DNA from: Chaenocephalus aceratus
Lineage: Eukaryota > Chordata > Actinopteri > Perciformes > Channichthyidae
Direction of reading: 5' to 3'
Length of the DNA: 64,000 bases
Assembly: GCA_023974075.1 (NCBI GenBank)
Contig: CM043797.1
Span: 186,001 to 250,000, forward strand
Both the position numbers and the translations under genes were made by a program. Position 1 is the stretch's first letter. Each line of letters starts with the position of its first letter. This document shows, piece after piece, positions 1-12,239 of this stretch. The notes below the pieces were generated by a model. The model did not search any database, was not told where the DNA came from, and saw nothing but the letters and a program-made list of their open reading frames with translations.

Positions 1-104
1 CTCCTCTTGCCTATAAAAAAAGTTGTAACCAATGCTTATTAAATATAATTTATTTTTACAAGCAGTGTGTGTGCCAGGTTACTGACTGTTCATTAAAGCA
101 TTTA

Positions 105-612
105 TTTAACCTGTTAAGCCCTGGGCCTGTTTTTCAGGTCTCCGGCTCGAAAATGACATTCCCAGAACAAATGACCATATCTTCCCTTCTAAAAGGGTTA
201 AATTAATAATCTTTTTTCTCAAAGTAATGATAAACCTGTGAGTTGGATGTCAGAATCAATATAGATGTTTTTTTTATTTTAAAGAAAATTCAGATTGAAC
301 AGTAAACTGTAAATTATAGTGTCCGTCCAAAAATTATTTGTTTACTTATAGTGAAAACTTCCCTTGGATGATGGGTTAGTAGACTAAAAGCTTTAGGAAT
401 CCAAAGTACAACATATAATAATAATATGTATCAAGATTGATGCAAAACAAGTTACATTTGACCTTGTTATAGAGATTCAGCAAAAGAAAACCACTCCTGG
501 GGTCATTTGGGTGGATTTTCCATATCTCCGGCCCCCCTTGATCGATTTTGACAAATGACATCTCTTTATAACCGCTAGAGCCAATGGAATCTAAGGGGAA
601 TTTCCCCAGACA
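105..612. repeat. Interspersed repeat E, copy 1
   Basis: This roughly 500-bp segment is also present in inverted orientation at about 15290-15805. Shared landmarks are the terminal stretch reading cctgttaagcc, the poly-T/attttaaa tract near 265-290 and the block around tgatgcaaaacaagt near 440. No coding frame is conserved between the copies. The class is unknown; the inverted placement only shows two independent insertions or one later rearrangement. Confidence 0.7.
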
Positions 613-1468
613 CACATGGTCAAAAAAAGATGGGGGCTTTGAGCATGCAGGTTTGCATCAGAGTGAACCTATCTCTTGCTTTGATATCTGCAAACGGAAA
701 AGCAGGTTTATTGCTTATGGATGATCAGAAATCATTTCAAAGGGACACAGACACATTGGATTAACCTATGGATTAACTTCAGCAGCGTTTTTATCGTTTT
801 AATGCCATTGAAGACCACTTTTGACCAGACTACGACACAGGTAAGCCATATTAGTGTTTTTAGCTACCTAGTGCCACATGTTTTGATGTCTGTTTTTGTT
901 TATAAAGTCGCAAGTTCTAATCATGGAGTGATAATGTATGTACCCATCGATTCTGTGTCTTCTCACAATGTGAATCGATGGGTTGGATGTGCAGAAAGGA
1001 TAAATAATAAGGTTTTATGAGTGAGTTTCGGTGCAGTAATCTGTTAGCATTTTTCGTTCGTTGCTAATTCAGAGGCTCAGCGTTAGCATTGTAAATGATC
1101 AGTTAGATGAGTTCCTTCCCATTACATGGATATAAAACATTCATAGTTTATTAAATGTTAAGATGCCCTCAGACACTGTTTCCTGCAAGATGTTGCGGGA
1201 GGGCCCCGGTACCGGGGTCTCTCGGGCAGGTTAAGGTCAGCATCTATAGAATTTAGAGCTAAGATAAATGAAGATTGTGTTGTTTTGGATTTAAGTTAGT
1301 TTTTCAAGCAGTGTGGTTTTTATCTGCACATGTTTGTGTGGTCCCATTGTTCCCCTGCCCTATCCCCAGTCACCTGAGGTTAATGCTATACTGCTAAGCT
1401 AGTTAGCTAGCCGGTTAGCATTACTAGGTGGTGAAATAGTTTGAGTAAAGATACATACAACCGGTAAC
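613..1468. other. No gene recognised
   Basis: AT-rich sequence with no supportable gene. A short palindrome (ccccggtaccgggg) lies near 1204. Several gctagc/ttagc-rich stretches near 1400 are of a kind common in teleost non-coding DNA. The segment could hold the 5' LTR of the gag-bearing element that follows, but I could not pair it with the candidate 3' LTR after 4987. Confidence 0.3.
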
Positions 1469-2259
1469 CAGTGGCGACTGGTCATTAGGGGCAGGTGTCA
1501 GCAGAAAGTATTAAAAATAATGATTACAAAAAAAAATAAATATATATATAAAATATATTTTAAGATCAAGTTTAATCATCTGATTCGTCTATACATTGCT
1601 GTTTTAGTCTGTGTTCTTCTAATTAGTGTCTACAGTGTGTGCCTATTGAGCTGTTTAGAGCCATGTGGGACAAAACCCGATCATGCCCCTCCCTCTCACT
1701 GTCTAAGTCAATGGTGAGTGTAAAAACTACACTCCATTTAATGTGTGTGGCAAAAAAATAATGACCATAGGGGCATTGAGCTGCCATCCCCACCATACGT
1801 CATCTCACATAATTCAGAGCTGATTGGCTGTAAGTACGTGTGCCGCGAAAAGTGCAGTGTGTGAAGAGCAGGTGAAGAGGAGGAGAGAGACGCGTCTTAA
1901 AACCAGGAAGTAAGCTGCGCATGGCTTCCCTCGACAAAAAAGCGATGAGATTTCTCCATATGATTTTAGAAAATAGCTCCAAATAAGATCTGTGGGAAAC
2001 AAACCTGTTCAATATTTAAATGATAAAATTACATGTTTTGGGTATCCTTTTGTTGAACTGTCTGTTTAAAATTAATTGAAGCATCAGACAAAAAAAGCTT
2101 TTTAAAATAATATTTTATTTTGATTTAGGTCAAAATATAATATTTGTAAACCTGAAGAGTCAGTGCCAGTGCCTCACCAGCCATGAACCTCACTGCAGAA
2201 ACTTATAGACATCTACGGTTGTTGTGCCCCACCACTTTTGTACATATAAAAACGCCACT
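1469..2259. mobile_element. hAT-type MITE with perfect 8-bp target duplication
   Basis: The element starts cagtggcgactgg and ends with the imperfect inverse cgccactg. It is flanked on both sides by the identical octamer ccggtaac (1461-1468 and 2260-2267), the hallmark of hAT transposition. It is about 790 bp long with no transposase frame, so it is non-autonomous. Its termini resemble those of the larger hAT at 53191-54560, suggesting one family mobilised by one transposase. Confidence 0.85.
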
Positions 2260-2297
2260 GCCGGTAACTACTGATTAAATACACAGGGAGGGTGTAG

Positions 2298-3890
2298 ATG
2301 AACATTGAGAGTAGATTAAGTTGTTTTGTTGTTCATGCTTTTCAAAGAAAGTCATTAGAGAAACTGTTGAAGCAATGGCAAACGAGAGGATTGATTCCAG
2401 CAGATGATCAACCTGGACCAACGAAAGCCCATAGAAAAGCTATAAGTAAATATGAGAATGGAGAATACCTACAACAGCAAGAAGCATGGATCAACAGACC
2501 AACCAGACGACCCTCTTGGTATGGACCTGAACAAATCGCTATTGACAAAGCTAACAACATTACAATAACAGTTCTAAATCTGATACTCCATCTAAAATAT
2601 GCCAGCCAAGGATTGACAAACAGCTTACATGTGGTAGCAGCAGATGATCAGAGATCTGCCAGTAAAGGAAGACACAGCAGGAATAACAGAAGAGGCTCCA
2701 GTTATCCAAACTCCAAAGCAGTATCCAAGCCTGACCGACGTGTCTCCTCCCGACATATCAGAGAACAAACAATTTCACCAAGATTCAATTCAAGCCCCTA
2801 ATGTGAAAGTATTGGAGTATGAATGCTAACCAGTACATCTAACCAGCTGAAGGAGGAACTCAACACAATAATGGAAGAACTCAGCAGAAGAATGGAAGCA
2901 GAACTCATCAGAGGAATGGAAGAACTCAAAAGAAGAGAGGAAGAACTCATCAGAAGAATGGAAGAAAGACAAAGACAAGAACATGAAGAAAGAAAGAAGA
3001 AGAGAAAAATTACCGAACTGGTTACTCAACAACAACACATTCTGCAGAAGAAAGATCTCAAGAAACTGGCACAGGGCCCATAGCTGGAAGACTCAGGGGA
3101 ACCGTACATAGCGCCATGCCATTGATAGCGGCTGGAAAAGGAGGATTTCAATACCAATCATGTACTCACAGGGACATGGAAGCATTCGTGTCAAAGCTAC
3201 CTCCACTCACCAAAGGAGGTCAGAAGTGGGTAACTGATCTGGAGAAATACACTGTCCAAGACCACCTGTGCTTGGGAGAAATGAGGGCACTGCTTGGACG
3301 GATAGAAGGACGACTAGAGGCAAGACACATAGATTCCCAGGCCCTATGTACGAACGATCCAGATGACACTTCATTTAACTATATCAGGTCGAGTTATTGG
3401 GCTGCTATTTGTCACATTTACCCAACAACACACAGTTTACATGCCCTCACCAGCCTGATGAAAGGCACAGAGGAAGACATGCATGCCTTCTTGAAGAGAT
3501 GTGAAGGAGTGTGGGAGGACAGCACGGGAGAACGACATGATCTTTCTCCATCTGTTGAAATGTTGTGGAAGAACGCTGTCATTAATAAAGCCCTTCCCCC
3601 ATCAGTGCAGGCAGGCCTGGAAGACGTGGTGGGATTAGACACTAAACCCATTGAAGAATGAAGACAACATCTCATTTACCACAATATGAAATACCAGGGA
3701 ACAAAGATGGAAAATGATGAAGAAATGAAAACACTAAAACTAAGACTTTTGAAGATACAAGTAGCTGAGAAAGACAATGAAGCTACCGAAAACAAGACAC
3801 ACTCAACAGATGGGACAAATGTCAGCAGATCAAGTCAGATGGACACCTCCAACAGTTCAAACTCAGGAAGAACCAGATAATCAAATGCAG
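2298..3890 (+). pseudogene. Broken retroviral-type gag (ERV-like)
   Basis: Three consecutive plus-strand open segments (2298-2801, 2823-3083, 3116-3661) and a trailing piece (3686-3880) together look like a decayed retroviral gag. The second segment is a highly charged coiled coil of Glu/Arg/Lys. The third contains a capsid-like stretch beginning around its residue 20 (FVSKLPPLTKGGQKWV) and a later LGEMRALLG-like motif, which I associate with gag capsid regions of teleost endogenous retroviruses. Stops and frame changes separate the segments, so no intact Gag can be made. No protease, polymerase or envelope was recognised downstream; an L2 LINE lies there instead. The family assignment rests on motif resemblance only. 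Confidence 0.55.
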
Positions 3891-3904
3891 AACCAACAAA
3901 GCCA

Positions 3905-4690
3905 AAGCCATTATAGTTGGCACCCCACACCAGGGTTCAGCCATCCACCATCACCTTCTCCGGCCAGGACATTACCCTCTCCTCAATAGTCACCAACCTG
4001 GGTGTAAAAATGGACGCCCATCTGACTTTTGAGGCTCACATTAAACAGCTGTGCAAGAACTCCTTTTATCACCTCAGGAACATCGCCAAACTCCACCCCA
4101 CACTCACTCTGTCTGACGCCGAAAAGCTAGCCCACGCCTTTGTCTCCTCCAGGCTGGACTACTGCAATGCACTCCTCATCGGGATCCCTAACAAAAGCAT
4201 CCAGAAGCTTCAAAACATTTAGAACAGCGCTGCAAATATGATCACATCACCCCCATCCTTAAAACACTACACTGGCTCCCCGTGGAGCTGAGGATCGAAT
4301 TCAAGGTCTCCGTCCTCACCCACCAGTGTGTCCATGGAACTGCCCCCCCCTACCTCAAGAAACTCCTCACCCCCCTTACCTCCCTGCGGACCACCCGCTC
4401 CGGCAACTCCAACTTCCTCAAACCCCCCAGGACTAAGCCCCGTACTATGGGAGACCGGGTCTTCTCCTCAGCTGCCCCCAGTCTGTGGAATGCTCTCCCC
4501 GACCACATGAGAGCACCACAGACCGTGGAGGCTTTTAAGAAAAGGCCTCAAAACCCATCTATTGAATAGAGCCTTTCCCTAGACCTTTTATTTATTACCA
4601 CCCTTTTATTTTATTTGTATTGTTTGTTTTTATTACTTTTTATTAATTCTACCGTGTTGTGTAATGTTTTTATACTGTTCAATTCCACAA
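3905..4690 (+). pseudogene. L2/Maui-type LINE 3' fragment
   Basis: Frames from about 3917-4222 and 4282-4569 encode the C-terminal part of an L2-clade reverse transcriptase protein. Visible are NLGVKMDAHLTF, FYHLRNIAKLHP, HAFVSSRLDYCNALL, and then MGDRVFSSAAPSLWNALPDHMR. A stop and frame changes interrupt it. It is 5'-truncated, as usual for LINEs, and sits inside the gag-bearing element, so it inserted later. It ends in an AT-rich 3' tail near 4600-4690. Confidence 0.8.
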
Positions 4691-6808
4691 AATTGGAAAA
4701 CCGCATATCTGACCCGTTTCTAATCTACTTGATGATATTTTACTCCCACAGGAGGTGGCGGTTTGCAAAATGTGAAGCTCAAACTAAAATCTGAAGATTC
4801 TGTAGGACTGAAAGATGGAGAGAAACACTTCTTTTCACTGAAGTGTTTACTGTGGAAATAATAAGAATGGATGTAAAATTGTAAATAAAGTTCGCTATGT
4901 CCCTAACCAATATTTACCTGAACATTTTTTTCCCCTCCCCCTTACATGATTTTGTTACACATGAGTTCATGTGTAAAAAGGGGGGAGTGTGTATAATGTA
5001 TAATGTCAACATGGCTGTCAAACTCACGATTTACATTTTTCTTTTAAGGATTGAAAGAAACCTTCCGCCCCAACCCAGATGTTCAAACTGAGCATTGAAT
5101 GATAGTTTTAGAATTAACCTGCTCCATATCTGGGGATAAGATACTGTTTGATGAATGTTGACATGTTTCTAAATATTGATTGAATTATAACAGGTAACAC
5201 AGATGCAGTGGCCAAGGGGCTACTGTGAGAGCTGTAAGTCCAGAATGGGAATACCAAAGAAGTTGACCTGCGCTGATGAAGCCATTTTGTAATGTGGATA
5301 TTTTAACAGATATTAGAGTAAGTGGGGTTTGAAATGTAGAACGAACATATTACAGTTAAGTTAAGCTAAAACATAGTAATGTAATGAGACCGCATTTATC
5401 ATCATCCTTTCTCTAGCCTGGTGAATAATTAGAAGTAAAAGCCATAGACTTTATTGTTTAGGTCATTATAGGGATATAAATGAACACAAGACTAGTTTCA
5501 CAATGGCAATTTAAATTCATAATAGAAAGACATTTGATGACAGTATGTTGGAATTCTGTATTCATTTTTCAGCTTGATAATAGACAGGTAGAAGCAGTAT
5601 TGCCATGTGCAATCGATGGGATTTCTGCACACGATCCAAGCAGAGAATGACGTACCTTACAGGACAGATACACTCAGGAAATCATTCACTCTGACAGCAT
5701 CATGACTTTAGTTGTTTTTGAATCCATAATTAAATTGTATTACATAACGTTAGTGTGTGTCTTTACCACAAACAGGAATAGTTCATTGTTATATTTAGAT
5801 TTGAGAAAGATTACAAGGATTTTATTTAGGAATAACACAGATGCTCAACAGAAATGTCCGAGCTATTGAAATATGTTATTTAGTTCACCATGAAGATGTT
5901 TTATTTTGTTTGTAACATATGCCAAGTAGTAAGATTCAGATAGCAGCAGGTTCTGAATTATTATTCCTCTGTCCCACAACCAACAATAATGTGGATGGGA
6001 AGAACTATATCTGCTATAACCAGCAGAGATTCATAAATTACACCAGAGACACAGTAAAAGATGACACAAACAGTAAGATAAAAACAGACCGATAGAATGG
6101 CGCTAGACATTAGTTGAAAAAGGGGGTGTATGCAAAAGCTGAAGAGGATACAATTGTTTAAATAAAGAGTAATATTTTCAGATAGTTTAATCTTTCTTAT
6201 ATTTTGTGAAAGAACAAGTGCCTTTACACCAGATACAGTATGAAGATGATTTATGATGTGAAAGGAGGGAGTTAGACGTTTTCCATACCAAGCTAAATGC
6301 TGCTATTTTACGAAGTGACATTAAAGGTTTAAGCTAGAAGTTATGCACAATGAAAAACGTCATAGTTATGATGAATACGTATTGTTCCTATTTGTATTTT
6401 CTTTTTTTTATAAGTTATGTACCATGTAATGTTCAGAACTCATTGATTTCAGTATTATTGACATACCTTAAAAGGTATGTAAGGAGGGATTGTAAGAAAT
6501 TAAAATCAATGTTGATATGGCGTAATTTAAATTAAATATAGGATTTTAAATTAAAGCAGTTTTATTCTGAAAAAACCGGAAGTTCACACTAACTATTAAC
6601 TTAACACTTTTATTCTGAAAATTCTTCATTTCCGGTTAGCATTACCATGTGGCTAACGTTTTGAAACCGTTAATTGAAGGTGAAATGACATGTGATGTTG
6701 TACACTAAACACACTGGGATTAACACTCATTTATTGACGCTGAAATAACGTTTATCAGAGAATGTTTAAATAACCACAGACACCAGAATTATGTAGTTTA
6801 GCAACAGA
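4691..6808. other. Non-coding; candidate polypurine tract and 3' LTR start
   Basis: No gene is supported. At 4974-4986 there is a purine run (aaaaaggggggag) followed directly by tgtgtataatg, which looks like a retroviral polypurine tract followed by an LTR start. It would fit the gag remnant at 2298-3890. The matching 5' LTR and the LTR end were not found, so the call is tentative. The rest is AT-rich sequence with no recognised feature. Confidence 0.35.
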
Positions 6809-6858
6809 AAAAGGCAGGCATTGCATTGGACGCGGGTCCAATGCAATGCCTGCCTTTT
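6809..6858. repeat. Perfect 23-bp inverted repeat with 4-nt spacer
   Basis: Arms 6809-6831 and 6836-6858 are exact reverse complements separated only by gcgg. The arm core reads ggcaggcattgcattgg. The loop is too small for a microRNA precursor. The structure is compatible with a replication template-switch event or a foldback element remnant. Confidence 0.9.
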
Positions 6859-7640
6859 CCGTCGACGCCGGCCAATAGGAGAAGACCTCAGATGACAACA
6901 GGAAGAGTGAGCGAAGAATCGATCTCTTTTTCCTGACCTCAGCTGACCGAACACATGGGGAGAGAGCCTCCACTCGCACAATTCATTTGTACACCACCGC
7001 ATCTTTTGTGTAATTAAATGCTGTTAACTTTTATAAGCTTCCCTTGACTCTTTTCAGTCTGTCATGCTCTCAGGGTTCAATAATTACTAACACATTCTCC
7101 AGAAAAGGTGGAAGTACTGTCACTTACTTTTGCAGACACCAAAATACATGGTTGACCTAATACTCACATTCATTATATATGTTGAATAAATAGAGATTGT
7201 CTTTGCAATGGTAGCCTACTAAATAAAACAATAAAAAAAAATGTTATACATACATTGAAATGTATTTAAAATGCCAAGTTCAAGGAACTGCCTTGTCACT
7301 TTGATCATACATGGAAGTGGAGCCTATAGTTTATTTCAAAAAATAGTTTTTCAATAAATAAATCTCATTCATATTTACATAACATTACATACATTACATA
7401 TAACACTGAAATGGTAAAAAACGCAAATTATTATTAATAATATCCAATAAATGTTGGTCACCCAAAATTACGTCATTACTGCTACACAAAACGCTTTTAT
7501 TTTTGAAATAATGTACTGTCTCTGAAGTTTCTCCTGTAACAAGAGATCATTTGAGGCAGTGCAGTGGAACAAAGACATAAGGAAAGTCAGGTACTTCTGA
7601 CTTTGTTTGTTAAAGGTGTCATTTAAAATATATCGCTCAG
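6859..7640. other. No gene recognised
   Basis: AT-rich intergenic sequence. I see no coding frame, transposon termini or structured repeats that I can support. Confidence 0.5.
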
Positions 7641-7649
7641 AGTTCATGG

Positions 7650-9450
7650 AAGAAAAGGGAATCTAAAGAGAAACAAAATTACTTGAAAAATAAATACGTC
7701 AATTGGACAAACATTTGGCGGAAGGTTATGATGAGGAAAAATTTAGGAAAATGTGTCAACTAAAATGTTAATTACACGACCTATATATAATAAAAAAAGC
7801 AGCATATTCGTTATTTAGGCTCAAAACAAAGTTCTACGAGAGTGGTGAAAAGACAGGAAAATTACAAGCGAGACAACTACAACGTCAGGATGCAGATAAC
7901 ACTATAACATCTATCAGAAGTGATGGTGAAATAATTACACAACACATAACACAGTTTTTAAACTTTTAAGAAGAATTGTATACGTCCATGGGTTCAACTA
8001 GCTGTGAAGACTTAAATAACTTTTTCCAGAAGGTGAAGCTACCACAGCTCACTCAAAAAGACAAAAATTATTTGGATGTTTCTATAACGGAAGCTGAAGT
8101 CAGAACTTCTATAATGTGTATGAAAACTGGGAGGTCACCGGGAGTAGATGGCTTCCCAGCAGAATATTAGAAGAAATATGTAAACATTCTCTCCCCAATA
8201 CTAACTGAAGTTTTCCAAGAAGCATTCAAATACGGCTCACTCCTGGAAAGCCTTAAAGGAGACATGTCATGCTTTTCCGGTTATTACCCGTCCCCTTGTG
8301 TGTTATGAAGGTTTTTATGCATGTAAGCGGTGTGCAGAGTCAAAACCCTCAAAGTACACCCTGTAGCAAGTAAAAATCTAAAACAGAAAATACCTCCCCA
8401 AAACGCCTCGTTGGTGAAACGTCATTGTCCATTTTTTACTTCCTGGGTGCTGTGTCGTAGAAACACCCAGTAGCCACGCTCATAACTATGACGCGATACG
8501 GTCATGCGGTACCCGGAATCAAATGGGCCAATCCGTGGAGCCGTTACGTTACGTCCGCGGAGCCGTTACGTTAAGCCCCCGCTGATTGGTCCAAATTGAC
8601 CAATCCACGACTTCCTCACTCACTCAGTGCAGGCAGCTCTGCTGATTTCTCCTCCCTGGCTGCAGGCTGATAACAGACAGTTGGGATTGTGGCGAAATTC
8701 TCTCTGCAGACCCATTCTCACAACGTTTATCAACCTTTTTCTTACTCAATATCAAGCCACACTTATTGTTTTTACTTCGGCTGTGACTTTGTGTGTGTGC
8801 AGGTTGAGTTTGGCTGTGTTTCGCTGTGTATCGCTAAACAAGGAAATCACACCTCCACGGAGCTCAGCGCGAATCACAACGTCCCGACTGGTCCCGGCCA
8901 ATCGGAGCACACTGTGCTCACAGGGAGGGGGGGGGGGCAAGAGCTGCAGCGAGCCGTTTAGTGGAGAAAGTGAATACTGCTGAATACACATACTTTAAAG
9001 AGATGCTGTGTGCGAAACCACTGTGAGTTTGGAAAATTGCACAGTATTTTTCTATTTTAGTATACCTCAACAATGGAATTATGATCAGTGGAAATGGCCA
9101 TGACACCTCTCCTTTAATGAGGCCATTATATCACTAATACCGAAAAAGGATAAAAACGTAATGGACCCAGCAAATTACAGACCTTATTAGCCTTATACAT
9201 GTTGACTGCAAAATATTATTTAAGACACTAGCTCTGAGATTGGATCGGACAAAAATCATCCATAAAGACCAAGTGGGATTTTTAAAAAATAGATCCTCAA
9301 CTGATAACATGAGAAGACTATTACATTTAATCTGGAAGAATATAAATAATCCACAACCTGTATCAGCCATATCCCTAGACACACAAAAGGCTTATGACAG
9401 GGTTGAATGGGAATTTGTACTTTCAACCATGACATGTCATGACATGACAA
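7650..9450 (+). pseudogene. L1/Tx1-type LINE remnant split by a MITE
   Basis: Plus-strand fragments before 8252 (for example KTGRSPGVDGFPAEY near 8120-8166) and after 9118 (IISLIPKKDKN, DQVGFLKNRSSTDNMRRL, then SLDTQKAYDRVEW near 9380-9410) are consecutive pieces of an L1-Tx1-clade reverse transcriptase. A TTAA MITE (8257-9113) interrupts them between adjacent parts of the same domain, so the MITE is the younger insertion. Several in-frame stops are present, for instance after PAEY. It is a dead copy, truncated at both ends. Confidence 0.8.
8257..9113. mobile_element. TTAA-type MITE, copy A
   Basis: The element is bounded by TTAA on both sides (8253-8256, 9114-9117). Inverted termini read aggagacatgtcatgc at the left and the inverse of aggagaggtgtcatgg at the right. 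It interrupts an L1-Tx1 frame, which fixes its limits independently. It has no transposase. Related copies lie at 27770-29305 and, truncated, from 34604. TTAA targets are typical of piggyBac and Kolobok elements; I cannot choose between them. Confidence 0.8.
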
Positions 9451-9454
9451 AGTA

Positions 9455-10340
9455 GCGCCCCCTGTTGTGCGATAGTCACATATAGTTATATATATATATA
9501 TATATATATAGTATAATCTGTGCCACCCGAATCATGGCACAGATTTTCCTCATGGCATTGCGGACATTTTTAAAAATGGCTTCCATTAGCCCCACCCCCC
9601 ATTAAGTCGGCCATTTTGAAAACATTGCGTTTTCAGCACATTTTCGGCGACTCCTCCTAGGGAAAGGATCGGAAAAATTCCAATCCAGGACAGGTTCAGC
9701 CCATATCCAATGTGATGCTAAATTGCGAAGGAATAGTCGATCGCTAAAATGGGGTGCTCGTAAGCTAACGGTGAATTGACCATTTTTGACGATTTAAATG
9801 TAAAAAATGCACTAACATGAGCTTCGGACGCAAAACGTGGGACACACGTCACAGCCCACGACCTTTTCGGGAATGTAAAAAAAAAAACGTAATCTTTTGT
9901 TAAAACAGCTCAGTACCGCCCCCTATTGTGTGGAAGTTACATATAGTTTCTCCGAACTTCATGAATCGGAAAAATTCCACTCCAGGACAAATTCAGCCCA
10001 TATCCAATGCGATGCTAAATTGGGAATAAAATAGTTGCTAGCTCAATCGGGGAGGTCGTAAGCTAACAGAGAATATACCATTTTTTATGATTTACATGTC
10101 GCAAATTACTCCAAACTACTCGCATATGGTTGTTCCAATATGCACGAAACGTTGTATACACATTGCTCTTATGATTGCGGACATCTTTCAAATTGCCTTC
10201 CATTTGCCCCACCGAAATGACCGATACAATTCCATTCCAGGACAAGTTCAGCCCATTTCCAATGCGATGCTACATTGCGATGGAATAGTCAGTCGCTCGA
10301 ACGGGGAGCTCACAGGCTAGAATGTACCATTTCCCACCAT
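9455..10340. repeat. Degenerate repeat array, teleost non-coding element
   Basis: At least three imperfect units carry the same motifs in the same order: a gcgccccctgttgtg-like start, catatagtt, then ccaggacargttcagccca, ccaatgygatgcta, and gtaagctaac. The central motif occurs near 9690, 9985 and 10240. A (TA)n tract occupies about 9486-9511. No protein is encoded consistently. Similar paragraph-like repetition occurs at 20410-21790. Confidence 0.65.
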
Positions 10341-10372
10341 TTAGATGTCAGATAAGCTACTCTGCCTTCCAC

Positions 10373-10375
<3 letters not shown>

Positions 10376-10417
<42 letters not shown>

Positions 10418-10487
10418 CTCTCTCTCCTCTCTCTCCTCTCTCTCTCTCTCCTCCTTCTCCTCTCTCTCTCTCCTCTCTCTCTCTCTC

Positions 10488-10583
<96 letters not shown>

Positions 10584-10585
10584 AC
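10376..10585. repeat. (CT)n microsatellite
   Basis: Almost uninterrupted CT dinucleotides with a few CC phase shifts. The apparent Ser-Leu and Arg-Glu repeat proteins read from it on both strands are artefacts of the repeat. Confidence 0.97.
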
Positions 10586-10679
10586 ACAGGCAATGATGTT
10601 GAGTGTTAGTCAAGCAGCTCCCTCTGTGGCGCACATGCAATTACAACAGACACAATACACTCCAAAACAAACACTTCCA

Positions 10680-10930
10680 GCTCTTAAAGCATATCATCAG
10701 GCTACAGCCAATGTATATGTTATGATGTGAAGCACTATTTGGTTTCATGAAAAATATCATAACTGTTTATTTGTAGATATCTACTAAGTATACAAATAAA
10801 GTGTGTGATGTAGGCCTGTCACTTATATTATTGAGTGATATATATTATACACACTCTTCTGCTTTCTGCACTGGCCTCAGCAGCTGTTCTCACTGTAGAT
10901 GTCAGCTCACAGTTAACGCAGTTGTATTAA
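10680..10930 (+). repeat. Interspersed repeat F, copy 1
   Basis: Shares an ordered series of blocks with 61205-61420 in the same orientation: atcaggctacagcc, tgaagcacta, tagatatctactaa, tgagtgatatatattatacac, and tctgctttctgcac. Both copies lie just after a long microsatellite (CT here, CA there). Its class is unknown and it is non-coding. Confidence 0.75.
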
Positions 10931-11425
10931 CAAAATACATAGCCTAATATCCAGAGGAGATGCGTTTAGCAGTGGTGAACCGTGTCTATCACAACTGGAA
11001 CTTCTGTAGACACACCCCCCCCCCCTCCGCGGCATTATAATGTCTGTCTTTTCACTGAATTGTCGTCTTGAAAAGGGTACTCACAACAATTCCGCAACAA
11101 CTTCATCTTCACCTTAACCGGATCCGGACCCAGACGCCAAACCTATACGGACCCGGACCGATAATCAATAGATTGATAGGGGATTTCAATTTTGACATGG
11201 CGATTCTATTTTAACCGCCGCCGACAGGGGGCGAAAGACACGAGTGAGCGATACAGGGAGAGAAACACAGAAGAAGAGACCAGAGAGCGGCAGATAGAAG
11301 CAGGATAGAAGCGGAGAGGAAAGTGAGTGAAGAGAAAAATTAGCGATACAGGGAGAGAAGCGGAGAGGAGAGTGAACAGGCGTGTTAGCGGCAGACAGGG
11401 AGAGACAAATAATTACACACGGCGC

Positions 11426-11705
11426 TCTCCAAGAAGAGGAAAGTGGACAGTGAGAACAGAGCTTTTAACCCTGAGTGGACTCATTCATGTTCATCCTGCC
11501 CACTGGGAGCACAGAGCCAGTGTGTCTCATTTGTTCAGAGACCGTGGCGCTCATTAAAAGTGCCAAAACGCCACTGTGAGACAAAACACAAAGTGTTTGA
11601 CCAAACATTCCCTCTCAAGTCAGAACTGAGGTCACAAAAAGTAAGCAGTCTCAGAGCCCAATATGATCAGTCCACCAGGATCAACATTAAAACTAAATAT
11701 CGTTC
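11426..11705 (+). pseudogene. hAT transposase N-terminus, BED-like zinc finger remnant
   Basis: The frame at 11443-11718 encodes FNPEWTHSCSS followed by KRHCETKHKVFDQTFPLKSELRSQK. This resembles the BED-type zinc finger at the start of hAT/ZBED or GTF2IRD2-like transposases (an FxxEWT start and a K-R-H-x5-H metal-binding end). The expected upstream Cys pair is disturbed, and the frame ends without a catalytic core. Upstream, 11230-11420 is purine-rich with repeats of gatacagggagagaa. Likely a broken transposase exon; the assignment is by motif only. Confidence 0.5.
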
Positions 11706-12080
11706 CACGGCAGGCTAACCGAGGCTAACCAATGAGCTAACTGAGGCTAACCAATGAGCACCTGCATGTGTGTATGAGAATGACCCTGACACCATTTCAG
11801 CCCAGATTTACAAACTCCTGGCAGGACAAGCTCAAGCTCAATTCTCGCACTGAATTAAAAAAAAGTGAGTGAGGGAAAGAAAGAGAAACTTTAAAGCTGT
11901 TCAATGGTTATGATGTGTAAAGACTGATATTGTTCTATAATCGTCTGAAACTGTTAAGTCATGATGTGAAACGGTTAACAAAGAAAAAGGGAAACTCAAA
12001 CTGCTGCTACACTTTATTTTATTTATCTAAAATTAAGAACTTTTAAGATGCACATATTTTCAAAAGCTATTTTATTTATT

Positions 12081-12226
12081 TTCTCTATTTTATTTTTAAA
12101 TGCAGCCCGAGAGGAACATTACACATATTCACAGTAGGCCTATTTACTGTATTTTCTCTATTTTATTTTTAAATGCAGCCCGAGAGGAACATTACACATA
12201 TTCACAGTAGGCCTATTTACTGTATA
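12081..12226. repeat. 73-bp direct tandem duplication
   Basis: The stretch starting ttctctattttattt at 12081 recurs at 12154 with no difference that I can see, giving two units of 73 bp in tandem. The near identity indicates a recent duplication or an assembly duplication. Confidence 0.85.
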
Positions 12227-12239
12227 TCTGTAGAGTTCA

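Noticed and set aside
6809..6858. Hairpin as a microRNA precursor
   Set aside because: Arms are perfectly paired with a 4-nt loop, unlike pre-miRNAs with bulges and larger terminal loops; the same holds for 28620-28677.
10322..10640. Long Ser-Leu / Arg-Glu repeat ORFs
   Set aside because: They are translations of the (CT)n microsatellite on both strands and have no coding value.
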